The notes beneath the pieces are model-generated. The model saw nothing but the letters and a program-made list of their open reading frames with translations. It had not been told where the DNA came from and searched no databases. A stretch of DNA of 23,556 nucleotides from positions 1 to 23,556 of IMG/VR virus record IMGVR_UViG_3300030119_000236; one strand, given 5' to 3'. The DNA is from a virus. How positions within the stretch are numbered: the stretch's first letter is position 1; each line of letters opens with the position of its first letter. Of the stretch, positions 13,808 to 18,962 are shown one piece after another. A program made the position numbers and the translations under genes.

Positions 13808-13836
13808 ATTCTATAGCAATTGACCCAAGGGGTCAA
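13808..13836 (-). promoter_or_regulatory. Sigma70-like promoter candidate after tRNA-Met
   Basis: TTGACC (13836-13831), 17 nt, TAGAAT (13813-13808), five of six matches at each box, 23 nt before the ATG at 13785. The -35 is embedded in a perfect eight-pair hairpin (13819-13837). Confidence 0.5.
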
Positions 13837-13859
13837 TGGGGACAGCAATAAAACTGTCC
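13819..13859 (-). other. Two hairpins downstream of tRNA-Met
   Basis: ATTGACCC/GGGTCAAT with a three-base loop (13819-13837) and GGACAG/CTGTCC with an eight-base loop (13840-13859), both between the tRNA 3' end and the next gene. No long T-run follows. They may stop or process the tRNA transcript, or act as an operator over the promoter at 13808-13836. Confidence 0.45.
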
Positions 13860-13861
13860 AA

Positions 13862-13934
13862 TGCTGGTTACAGGAGTCGAACCTGTTTTTATCCTGTTAT
13901 GAGCAGGGTGCTATTACCAAATGGCTAAACCAGC
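13862..13934 (-). tRNA. tRNA-Met (CAU)
   Basis: 73 nt. Acceptor GCTGGTT/AACCAGC with A73; D-arm GCCA/TAGC (one C-A mismatch) with TTTGGTAA loop; anticodon loop CTCATAA; T-arm ACAGG/CCTGT with TTCGACT loop. The loop CTCATAA is the elongator-Met form. The closing anticodon pair is C-A. CCA is not encoded. An Ile-CAU reading (lysidine) is less likely. Confidence 0.88.
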
Positions 13935-13937
13935 AAG

Positions 13938-14009
13938 TAGGACTGCTGGGAATTGAACCCAGTTTACACCGTTATAAGCAGTGAGCATTAACCAATATGC
14001 GACAGTCCC
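13938..14009 (-). tRNA. tRNA-Ile (UAU)
   Basis: 72 nt. Acceptor GGGACTG/CAGTCCT (G1-U72 wobble) with A73; perfect D-stem GCAT/ATGC; anticodon arm CACTG-CTTATAA-CGGTG, anticodon TAT reading ATA; T-arm CTGGG/CCCAG with TTCAATT. It supplies the rare ATA codon, as in many cyanophages. Three bases separate it from tRNA-Met, and its first base abuts the stop codon of the antitoxin-like gene. Confidence 0.9.
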
Positions 14010-14183
14010 TCAGGATGCCTCGTTGTTCTGTTCTTTGTAGAGAATATCCATTTCTATATCCATGGGAGTTAACACTGCCTTTGCTCCTTTTTTATTCACT
14101 ATACCTATGGTCTCCCCCTTCTCAACCCTTTCAATGAGTTGCTCCCAGTTCTTCTGCCAATGTTCCACAGAATAAAATTTCAT
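14010..14183 (-). CDS. Phd/YefM-family antitoxin-like protein
   Basis: 57 residues. N-terminal MKFYSVEHWQKNWEQLIERV, then EKGETIGIVNKKGAKAVLTP and MDIEMDIL. This has the Phd/YefM order: a start strand, a helix ending L(I/L)xRVExGE, a short strand with a positively charged turn, and xAVLxPMxxxE. The family dimerises, binds DNA at its own operator and neutralises toxins such as Doc or YoeB. Length fits the DNA-binding core without a long toxin-binding tail. No toxin gene is adjacent: purC is upstream, and downstream the stop codon touches tRNA-Ile. It may be an orphan that targets a host toxin or serves as a regulator. Confidence 0.6.
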   Translation of the reverse strand: MKFYSVEHWQKNWEQLIERVEKGETIGIVNKKGAKAVLTPMDIEMDILYKEQNNEAS

Positions 14184-14201
14184 ATCTAAGATATATATGG
14201 G

Positions 14202-14891
14202 TTAAATGAATGTTTGTAATTTGTGCAAAATTACTTTGTATGGCTCTATTATATCACCCTCATCCAATCTAAACAAATCCTTATCATATCTCTCCATGTT
14301 ACTCTTGCCCCACAATCTCATTGAGTCAGGTGATATCTCATCAGCAAGTAGAAGTTCACCATGAGCATCAATGCCAAACTCAATCTTGAAGTCAATAACA
14401 TCAAAACCAATTATGTTGAACATATTAATGAGATAATCATTGATCAGCTTTGCTTGTTCAACAATGGGAACATAGTCATATCCCATCAACTTAACCCTAT
14501 CCCTAGTGAGTAAGGGGTCATGCTTGTTATCATCTTTAAGAAAGAATTCTACAATAGCAGGTAGGATTGGTTGTCCCTCCTTAAGGGTTGTAGATTTTAA
14601 GATAGACCCTGCTGCCCTGTTTCTTACAATAACCTCCAATGGAATTATGTTCACCTTTTTACATAACATCCTGTTAGGACCAACCTGTGTGATATAGTGA
14701 TTTCTGATACCAAGATCTGCTAACTTTTCAAAGATAATGGATGAGATTTGACAACAGAGGGAACCCTTACCAGCAGGATAATCCTCCTTCTCACCATTTC
14801 CAGCAGTAACTTTATCATGGAAATGAATCAATACCTCCTCTGCATTATCAGTATTGAATACTGTTTTGACCTTACCCTCAACAACAAGCAT
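14202..14891 (-). CDS. purC: SAICAR synthetase (phosphoribosylaminoimidazole-succinocarboxamide synthase)
   Basis: 229 residues, near the 237 of E. coli PurC. It joins CAIR with aspartate using ATP in de novo purine synthesis, in the cytoplasm. Motifs: GKVKTVFNTDN (6-16), the ATP site; PLEVIVRNRAAGSI (84-97) with the family's VRNxxAGS; and LLLADEISPDSMRLW (180-194), the substrate/metal segment. There is no frameshift. The start forms a TAATG junction with the zinc-binding-like gene upstream. Phage pur genes are thought to help meet the DNA demand of replication; no other pur gene lies in the window. Confidence 0.95.
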   Translation of the reverse strand: MLVVEGKVKTVFNTDNAEEVLIHFHDKVTAGNGEKEDYPAGKGSLCCQISSIIFEKLADLGIRNHYITQVGPNRMLCKKVNIIPLEVIVRNRAAGSILKSTTLKEGQPILPAIVEFFLKDDNKHDPLLTRDRVKLMGYDYVPIVEQAKLINDYLINMFNIIGFDVIDFKIEFGIDAHGELLLADEISPDSMRLWGKSNMERYDKDLFRLDEGDIIEPYKVILHKLQTFI

Positions 14892-15139
14892 TAGCGTACC
14901 TCAAAGTCTAGTCTTTTAACCTTTCTTTTTCTCCTCTCTTCCTGATAGATGAGTTCCTCTCTTGAGAAGTGACTGCCAATCTTTTCCTCTACACGATTGC
15001 ATACCATAACGACCTTATCTAGGTCATTAGCACCTACTTTATTATCCACAACTGCCATCTGATTTGGGCAACCACAGAATTGAACCTTTCCAGTGCTAGT
15101 GAGTTCTTTGTTACATTCTTTGCATCTAACTATAATCAT
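14891..15139 (-). CDS. Small zinc-ribbon-like protein
   Basis: 82 residues from the ATG at 15139; the longer frame from 15205 would run through tRNA-Val and is not credible. It begins MIIVRCKECNKELTSTGK, then VQFCGCPNQ: CxxC and CxC pairs about 13 residues apart form a likely zinc knuckle. The rest is helical and basic (NRVEEKIGSHFSREELIYQE, then ERRKRKVKRL). A small nucleic-acid- or protein-binding role is plausible. The gene ends in the start codon of purC. No family identified. Confidence 0.7.
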   Translation of the reverse strand: MIIVRCKECNKELTSTGKVQFCGCPNQMAVVDNKVGANDLDKVVMVCNRVEEKIGSHFSREELIYQEERRKRKVKRLDFEVR

Positions 15140-15155
15140 TGTTCTGAAAAATAGA

Positions 15156-15227
15156 TGGGAGATACTGGATTTGAACCAGTGACACCCTGCGTGTAAAGCA
15201 GACATTCTACCACTGAACTAATCTCCC
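15156..15227 (-). tRNA. tRNA-Val (UAC)
   Basis: 72 nt. Acceptor GGGAGAT/ATCTCCC with A73; D-arm GTTC/GAAT (one G-U); anticodon arm TCTGC-TTTACAC-GCAGG, anticodon TAC for GTA; T-arm ACTGG/CCAGT with TTCAAAT. The stop codon of the Cys-rich small gene lies inside its 5' acceptor region. Confidence 0.9.
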
Positions 15228-15370
15228 TTGTTTGCATGCTCCTGTTTTAACCAACAAGGTTTACACATTGAACCAACCCATATATGTAGTTCCTCATTCC
15301 AATAACCTAATGTAGGACACTTATTGGCAGGAGTCATCTGACTACATACACAACACTCTGTCTCCCACAT
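15218..15370 (-). CDS. Cys-rich 50-residue protein, zinc-finger-like
   Basis: A small gene starting 11 nt after the preceding stop, with GGTATGGAAG just before the ATG. The protein MWETECCVCSQMTPANKCPT (1-20) and MCKPCW near 35-40 has five or six cysteines: C6, C7, C9, C18, C36 and C39, enough for one or two zinc sites. The TAG stop lies in the first ten bases of tRNA-Val, so translation to the end would need an unprocessed transcript. Function unknown; it lies next to another zinc-binding-like gene. Confidence 0.55.
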   Translation of the reverse strand: MWETECCVCSQMTPANKCPTLGYWNEELHIWVGSMCKPCWLKQEHANKGD

Positions 15371-15380
15371 CTTCCATACC

Positions 15381-15623
15381 TTATTCCTGTCCAGCATTCT
15401 TCTCTTCTTTTTTGGTTTTAAAGTAGAGTTTATAATACCTCCTCTTCATCTCTGCAATCACCTCCATATCATCACCAAATCCCATATATTTAAGATGTTG
15501 ATAGGTGCCTTCCATCTCACTAATAAGACAGAGAATATTTATAGCACTTTGAGGTCTACCTCCAAAATCATAGTGAGACATTGGTGGTGGATTGCCTGTT
15601 GATGATACTAGAGATTCACTCAT
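15381..15623 (-). CDS. Hypothetical phage protein, 80 residues
   Basis: Not recognised. A disordered start MSESLVSSTGNPPPMSHYDF, then a helical core (INILCLISEMEGTYQHLKYM) and a basic, Lys-rich helix (MKRRYYKLYFKTKKEEKN). An internal M15 start would remove the Pro-rich head. It is the first gene after the long structured gap downstream of tRNA-Arg, so it probably shares that transcript. Confidence 0.6.
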   Translation of the reverse strand: MSESLVSSTGNPPPMSHYDFGGRPQSAINILCLISEMEGTYQHLKYMGFGDDMEVIAEMKRRYYKLYFKTKKEEKNAGQE

Positions 15624-15638
15624 AAGTATGTAGAATGG

Positions 15639-15790
15639 GTAACCAAGAGGTGTTTAGTTAGGGGTTTCCCTAATCTATTCCTCTTGGTTGTTTTGGGTGG
15701 GTAGAGGGATTTACTTTTCACCCCCAACAAGATGGTCTCACTAGTAAGATAGTGATCTTGTTCTTTTCAGTCCTCTTGGTTAGAGTTCTG
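15639..15790 (-). ncRNA. Candidate structured non-coding RNA between tRNA-Arg and the 80-residue gene
   Basis: There is no credible gene between 15624 and 15894. The left part is dense in inverted repeats. AACCAAGAGG (15641-15650) pairs with CCTCTTGGTT (15680-15689), enclosing a perfect inner hairpin TTAGGG/CCCTAA (one end at 15657, AAAC loop on the minus strand). ACAAGAT (15727-15733) pairs with ATCTTGT (15754-15760), with an internal CACTA/TAGTG stem. GGGTG pairs with CACCC between 15694 and 15722. A second copy of CCTCTTGGTT at 15772-15781 could compete for the first stem. The arrangement looks like a multi-stem RNA, or a pair of alternative stems; it matches no family I recognise. The remaining stretch 15790-15894 shows only one short hairpin, CTGTG/CACAG near 15789-15802. 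The strand is assumed from the flanking genes. Confidence 0.4.
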
Positions 15791-15894
15791 TGTCATCCAC
15801 AGCGGGCACCACCCCTGACTTACTTCACCATTACAGAGTGCATGACCACATCTGTTATTCTGGCATACCCTAAGGAGAATGATCAGTTCTCCAA

Positions 15895-15966
15895 CAGGCC
15901 ATCCAGGACTCGAACCTGGGATATCCGCTTAGAAGGCGGAGGTTATTTCCACTTAACTAATGGCCC
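15895..15966 (-). tRNA. tRNA-Arg (UCU)
   Basis: 72 nt. Acceptor GGGCCAT/ATGGCCT (G1-U72) with G73; D-stem GTTA/TAAC; anticodon arm TCCGC-CTTCTAA-GCGGA, anticodon TCT reading AGA; T-arm CCAGG/CCTGG with TTCGAGT loop. First gene after a strong promoter at 15994-16022. Confidence 0.92.
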
Positions 15967-15969
15967 AAA

Positions 15970-15989
15970 GGGTGGTCTCTCAACCACCC
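15970..15989 (-). other. Hairpin in the 5' leader of tRNA-Arg
   Basis: GGGTGGT pairs with ACCACCC around a six-base loop, between the predicted transcription start (about 15987) and the tRNA. It would form the very 5' end of the transcript and could protect it or assist processing. Confidence 0.45.
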
Positions 15990-15993
15990 CCTA

Positions 15994-16022
15994 ACTATAA
16001 GACATTGACCAGTCCCTGTCAA
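15994..16022 (-). promoter_or_regulatory. Sigma70-type promoter for tRNA-Arg and downstream genes
   Basis: TTGACA (16022-16017), 17 nt, TATAGT (15999-15994). The same two boxes and spacing as the hli promoter at 1037-1065, suggesting one early promoter class read by the host sigma factor. Confidence 0.72.
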
Positions 16023-16047
16023 GGAGAGTCAATTTAAGGACTGGTCA
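16006..16047. repeat. 10-bp inverted repeat around the -35 box
   Basis: TGACCAGTCC (16006-16015) and its perfect reverse complement GGACTGGTCA (16038-16047) are separated by 22 nt. The -35 TTGACA lies between them and one arm lies in the promoter spacer. On the minus-strand transcript it would form a hairpin overlapping the stop of the 16034 gene, but no T-run follows. It could be an operator or a weak terminator. Confidence 0.5.
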
Positions 16048-16255
16048 GGTAGTATGCCTCACAATATTTTACAATACCTGCTGTGTGCATATTACCTTGT
16101 GAAACCCAGTCATTAGCACATTCATAGATTGCTTTTGTGCTGTATTTGGGTAGGGTTCCTTCCATTTGTCCACCAAACTTAGAAAGGAGAACCTTCAATG
16201 CCTGTTCCCTCACCCTCATCTTTTGATCACTGTATCTCCAGTCATCTATGGACAT
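16034..16255 (-). CDS. Hypothetical phage protein, 73 residues
   Basis: Not recognised. From the chosen start, MSIDDWRYSDQKMRVREQAL, then helices around VLLSKFGGQ and STKAIYECANDWVSQG, ending in GIVKYCEAYYLTSP. It could be a small DNA- or protein-binding helical protein. The ATG at 16255 gives a 14-nt overlap with the gene upstream and has GGGGG about 10 nt before it; the earlier ATG at 16270 is less favoured. The stop lies in the 10-bp inverted repeat ahead of the tRNA-Arg promoter. Confidence 0.65.
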   Translation of the reverse strand: MSIDDWRYSDQKMRVREQALKVLLSKFGGQMEGTLPKYSTKAIYECANDWVSQGNMHTAGIVKYCEAYYLTSP

Positions 16256-16685
16256 TTTCTGAACCCCCAATGAAGTTTTCTGACCCCCCTATATTACCAG
16301 CATCAAACCAAGCATCAGTGGTATGTTTACCACCCTCTGTGGCCATATCATACATTACCTGATGTATATTTTCAGGTTCTTTTGTACCATAAAACTTGTG
16401 TGCCTCCTCCTTGAATGCCTCAAACTCAAGTTTGTACTTCATGTTAGTGTCAGAGATTACAGCATCCCCAAACCAGGGATCATTATTCAACGCTTGTGGT
16501 GCAGGGACACCAGTGTAATCAAGTTCAGAACATGGAATTGTCTCATCATCTTCAAGACACTCTACCCTCCATGATCCACCAACACCACCATCCATATTAA
16601 CAATGATATCCTGCTTGAAGATGTTTGCTTTCTTTTGGAGGAGGGTGGTTTGTGTTTCAAAAAATTGTTTGATCTTCTTAATCAT
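16242..16685 (-). CDS. Hypothetical phage protein, 147 residues, with C-terminal repeat
   Basis: Not recognised. Starts MIKKIKQFFETQTTLLQKKA, an amphipathic basic helix, followed by a Gly/acidic region (NMDGGVGGSWRVECLEDDET) and a helical segment (KLEFEAFKEEAHKFYG). It ends with the duplicated IGGSENF / IGGSENV, encoded by a 21-nt tandem repeat (16255-16289). No signal peptide or membrane segment. It overlaps the lysozyme-domain gene by 4 nt (ATGA), so a lysis or structural link is possible but unproven. Confidence 0.6.
   Translation of the reverse strand: MIKKIKQFFETQTTLLQKKANIFKQDIIVNMDGGVGGSWRVECLEDDETIPCSELDYTGVPAPQALNNDPWFGDAVISDTNMKYKLEFEAFKEEAHKFYGTKEPENIHQVMYDMATEGGKHTTDAWFDAGNIGGSENFIGGSENVHR
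16255..16289. repeat. 21-bp period tandem repeat at the gene end
   Basis: TTTTCTGAACCCCC (16255-16268) recurs as TTTTCTGACCCCCC (16276-16289), one base different, 21 nt apart. It encodes the IGGSEN duplication and supplies the G-rich ribosome-binding region of the next gene. Confidence 0.7.
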
Positions 16686-17242
16686 GAGAGGATTAATCTT
16701 GCTTTATATTCATGTGAATAAATCTCCCTGTTACCCTTAATTCCCCATCCTAACCAGTAATATGCAGGAGCCATATATTGAGAGATGGAGAATCCATGTC
16801 CTTCAAACTCAGGGAGGTATCTTTGAAAGATTGGTTCATTAATCATGTATCTGGTTTGACACTCAAGTTCACTAGGATCACAACCATACTTCTCAGCAAA
16901 GAGTCCTAGTCCATTGTATCTACCTATTGAGGTCCACTGAATAATCCCATAACCACCACTATGGCAATTGAAGTAAGAAACTCTGCTCCCTCCCTCGCAT
17001 ATGTTGGGAATAAACTTGCTCTCCTGTTTAATATTGCCCATAATTGCAGCAAGGGCATTAGGATCACTAATCTTTGTTTTTTCTTGGAGTTGTTCCAGGA
17101 CATGTTGTTCGTTAGGATTGCAACTTGGACACTTCCAAGTTTCTACATAAGGTTCTACAACAACCTCTATTGGTTCTACATACCTCTGTTCTTCTATGGA
17201 TTGAGGCAGACCTGCCAGTAGTGTAATGAATTCAAGAATCAT
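16682..17242 (-). CDS. Phage tail-lysozyme-domain protein (candidate lysin)
   Basis: 186 residues from the ATG at 17242; an in-frame ATG at 17308 would add a hydrophobic 22-residue head but overlap the nuclease gene by 77 nt. The domain ALAAIMGNIKQESKFIPNIC, followed by GGYGIIQWTSIGRYNGL, has the ExS and QW-x-GR pattern of the phage tail lysozyme (Phage_lysozyme2) family, with the Glu of KQESKF as likely catalytic acid. Further on YYWLGWGIKGNREI. The family cleaves peptidoglycan. A Cys pair (CPSC) lies before the domain. It could be a tail-associated or a lytic enzyme; the hydrophobic start MILEFITLLAGL suggests secretion or membrane anchoring. Confidence 0.72.
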   Translation of the reverse strand: MILEFITLLAGLPQSIEEQRYVEPIEVVVEPYVETWKCPSCNPNEQHVLEQLQEKTKISDPNALAAIMGNIKQESKFIPNICEGGSRVSYFNCHSGGYGIIQWTSIGRYNGLGLFAEKYGCDPSELECQTRYMINEPIFQRYLPEFEGHGFSISQYMAPAYYWLGWGIKGNREIYSHEYKARLILS

Positions 17243-17696
17243 GGGGGAAATAATCTTTGCGGTAATAACGGCCAAGGATGTTGCTATTATAAAAGGCAGG
17301 CGTCCCATCTGTCAAGCGCTCAACTAGGACATTATTTAGGAAAAGCTGCCTTGTTTCTTCATAGTTGACTTTACCAGGGGTCAGATGTAAGGAGAGGATA
17401 GTTCTACTAAAGGAACTACATCCAAATTTTTTAACATCTTGCTTAAGCTCTGGACAACTTCCATAGTAGTTGCGCCAGTTACTCTCAGACGTAACTCTTG
17501 TCCTTCGTTTATTTTTAGTAGTATTTCTAGGCTTTCGTTTTTGCCAAAAATACTTTCTCCCAATGTATTGTCGTTGGTTCTGGAGATTGGTAATGTTATA
17601 AACAAACCCATAGTAGTCCCCAACATCGCTCCCACTAAAGCAGGTGCCCATATATTTCCAGGGATTTTCATAATCAGACTCCTGGTTCTCTTCCAC
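17232..17696 (-). CDS. GIY-YIG-like endonuclease
   Basis: 154 residues from a GTG start. The nuclease core is YYGFVYNITNLQ with YIGRKYF (28-50): the GIY-YIG motif with VYNI and YIG, and the catalytic Arg47 two residues on. Basic KRKPRNTTKNKRRTRV and NWRNYYGSCPELKQDV follow; a conserved-looking Glu lies in NYEETRQLF (about 120-128). T4-like phages carry such Seg-type nucleases, some acting as homing enzymes next to nrd genes. An ATG at codon 16 (17651) is an alternative start. It overlaps the small bridging gene by 23 nt. There is no intein or intron in nrdB here. Confidence 0.75.
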   Translation of the reverse strand: MEENQESDYENPWKYMGTCFSGSDVGDYYGFVYNITNLQNQRQYIGRKYFWQKRKPRNTTKNKRRTRVTSESNWRNYYGSCPELKQDVKKFGCSSFSRTILSLHLTPGKVNYEETRQLFLNNVLVERLTDGTPAFYNSNILGRYYRKDYFPHDS

Positions 17697-17823
17697 ATAA
17701 TTTTTTCAATTCAGTTTTATATATGTTGCTTTTTGTATCCAGGGGAGTGAGAGGTTCTATGGCCTCCATCTCCCACCAGATAGCCTCAAAGTTTGAATCC
17801 TGAGAAGGTGTCTTTCTTGACAT
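17674..17823 (-). CDS. 49-residue protein bridging nrdB and the GIY-YIG gene
   Basis: A small frame that starts inside the end of nrdB (38-nt overlap) and ends inside the start of the nuclease gene (23-nt overlap). It fills what would otherwise be a 90-nt gap. GGAGG lies about 11 nt before the ATG. Product: MSRKTPSQDSNFEAIWWEME, then AIEPLTPLDT and a basic helix KSNIYKTELKKLCG. No recognised domain. The composition is protein-like and the overlaps match the style of the genome. Confidence 0.5.
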   Translation of the reverse strand: MSRKTPSQDSNFEAIWWEMEAIEPLTPLDTKSNIYKTELKKLCGREPGV

Positions 17824-18955
17824 CCTGCTTGATTCCTCCAACGACATAACTCTCTACCTCTGTCTCTTGTGGTGCTACCTGAAGACCCTTGGAGGAGATC
17901 CAATGTTGGGTCCAAGGTAGTGGATTAGCATTTGCTGCTACATCATACATGGGTTTCATACCAAGCGCCTTAAGTCTACGATTAGCAGTCCACTCAACAT
18001 ACTTCTTTAGAAGGGCATCATTTAGACCAATCATACTACCATCCTTAAACAGGTAGTCTGCCCATGCCCTTTCCTCATTGACTGCCCTATCAAACATGGC
18101 ATAGACATTCTCCTCTTCTTCCTTGGCAATTTCTTTCATCATGGGATCATCACCCTGCTGCCATTTCTTCAAAATATTTTGTGTGATGGCAAGGTGTTGG
18201 TTCTCGTCTCTTGCAATAAGGGAGATAATCTTTGCTGATCCCTCCATAAGCTTAAGTTCACCAAAGGCAAAACTACAAGCAAAAGAAACATAAAACCTGA
18301 TACCTTCCAGTATGTTGACATTGGCAACTGCCCTGTAAAGTTTTCTCTTAACCTCTTTGAGCTCAGTCACACCCATATAGTGTCCTTCATTATTCATCTC
18401 CCACATGGTGCTAGTTCCATATAGCTGGGCAGCATTAATGAACTCATCATAGGCACCAGTCACGCTAGCAGCACGCTCAAGGATGCGATCATCATACAGG
18501 ATCTTATCAAAGACCTCTGCTGGATCAGCATAAACATTCTTGATGATATATGTGTATGACCTACTATGGATCATTTCCATAAATCCCCAAACCTCCATAC
18601 AGGATTCAAGCTCAGGTAGTGAACAGTATGGAATGAAAGCCATACCAGGACCACGACCTTGTACGCTATCCAGTAGGATCTGGTATTTAAGGTTTGATGT
18701 ATAAATGTGCTTTTGTTCTGGACGAAGCGTCTGATAGTCACCACGATCTTTTTGTAATGAAACTTCCTCAGGTCTCCAAAAATACCCCAACTGTTGAGTT
18801 GTTAGTTTCTCAAAGACAGGATACTTATAGGAGTCATATCTTTGAACACCAAGTGGTTGTCCAAAGAACATTGGTTGCTTTTTGTAATCATGGGGAGTGC
18901 TGTTGAAGACAGTCATTCCCTTGATTTTTCTATCCTCTTCTGTTGTACTGTTCAT
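17786..18955 (-). CDS. nrdB: Ribonucleotide reductase class Ia, beta subunit NrdB
   Basis: 389 residues from the ATG at 18955, with AAGG in TAAGGTCAGC before it; an upstream ATG at 18982 would overlap nrdA. The beta subunit holds the di-iron tyrosyl radical. Ligands and radical site are visible: LLDSVQG with D96, FMEMIHSRSY with E127, H130 and radical Y134, ILEGIRFY with the fourth glutamate, and ARDENQHL with the Glu/His of the second iron. The C-terminal tail ends in KKDTFSGFKL, which docks to NrdA. There is no intron or intein. Needed with NrdA for dNTP supply. Confidence 0.97.
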   Translation of the reverse strand: MNSTTEEDRKIKGMTVFNSTPHDYKKQPMFFGQPLGVQRYDSYKYPVFEKLTTQQLGYFWRPEEVSLQKDRGDYQTLRPEQKHIYTSNLKYQILLDSVQGRGPGMAFIPYCSLPELESCMEVWGFMEMIHSRSYTYIIKNVYADPAEVFDKILYDDRILERAASVTGAYDEFINAAQLYGTSTMWEMNNEGHYMGVTELKEVKRKLYRAVANVNILEGIRFYVSFACSFAFGELKLMEGSAKIISLIARDENQHLAITQNILKKWQQGDDPMMKEIAKEEEENVYAMFDRAVNEERAWADYLFKDGSMIGLNDALLKKYVEWTANRRLKALGMKPMYDVAANANPLPWTQHWISSKGLQVAPQETEVESYVVGGIKQDVKKDTFSGFKL

Positions 18956-18962
18956 GCTGACC

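Noticed and set aside
15068-15205. Longer N-terminus for the zinc-ribbon-like protein
   Set aside because: The extension is a translation of tRNA-Val; the ATG at 15139 after the tRNA is the credible start.
15536-15543. Exact TATAAATA late-promoter box on the minus strand
   Set aside because: It lies inside a coding frame, 166 nt from the next start; it is probably a chance AT-rich match encoding Ala-Ile-Asn-Ile.
15772-15800. tRNA-like D-arm (CTC-TTGGTTA-GAG) on the plus strand
   Set aside because: No matching acceptor, anticodon or T-arm could be built around it.
15752-15994. Plus-strand open frame of 80 codons
   Set aside because: It runs antisense through the whole tRNA-Arg gene and the tRNA promoter, and has no protein-like features.
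17381-17698. Minus-strand 105-codon frame overlapping the GIY-YIG gene
   Set aside because: Same bases as the nuclease gene in another frame, without its motifs; the GIY-YIG reading is clearly better.
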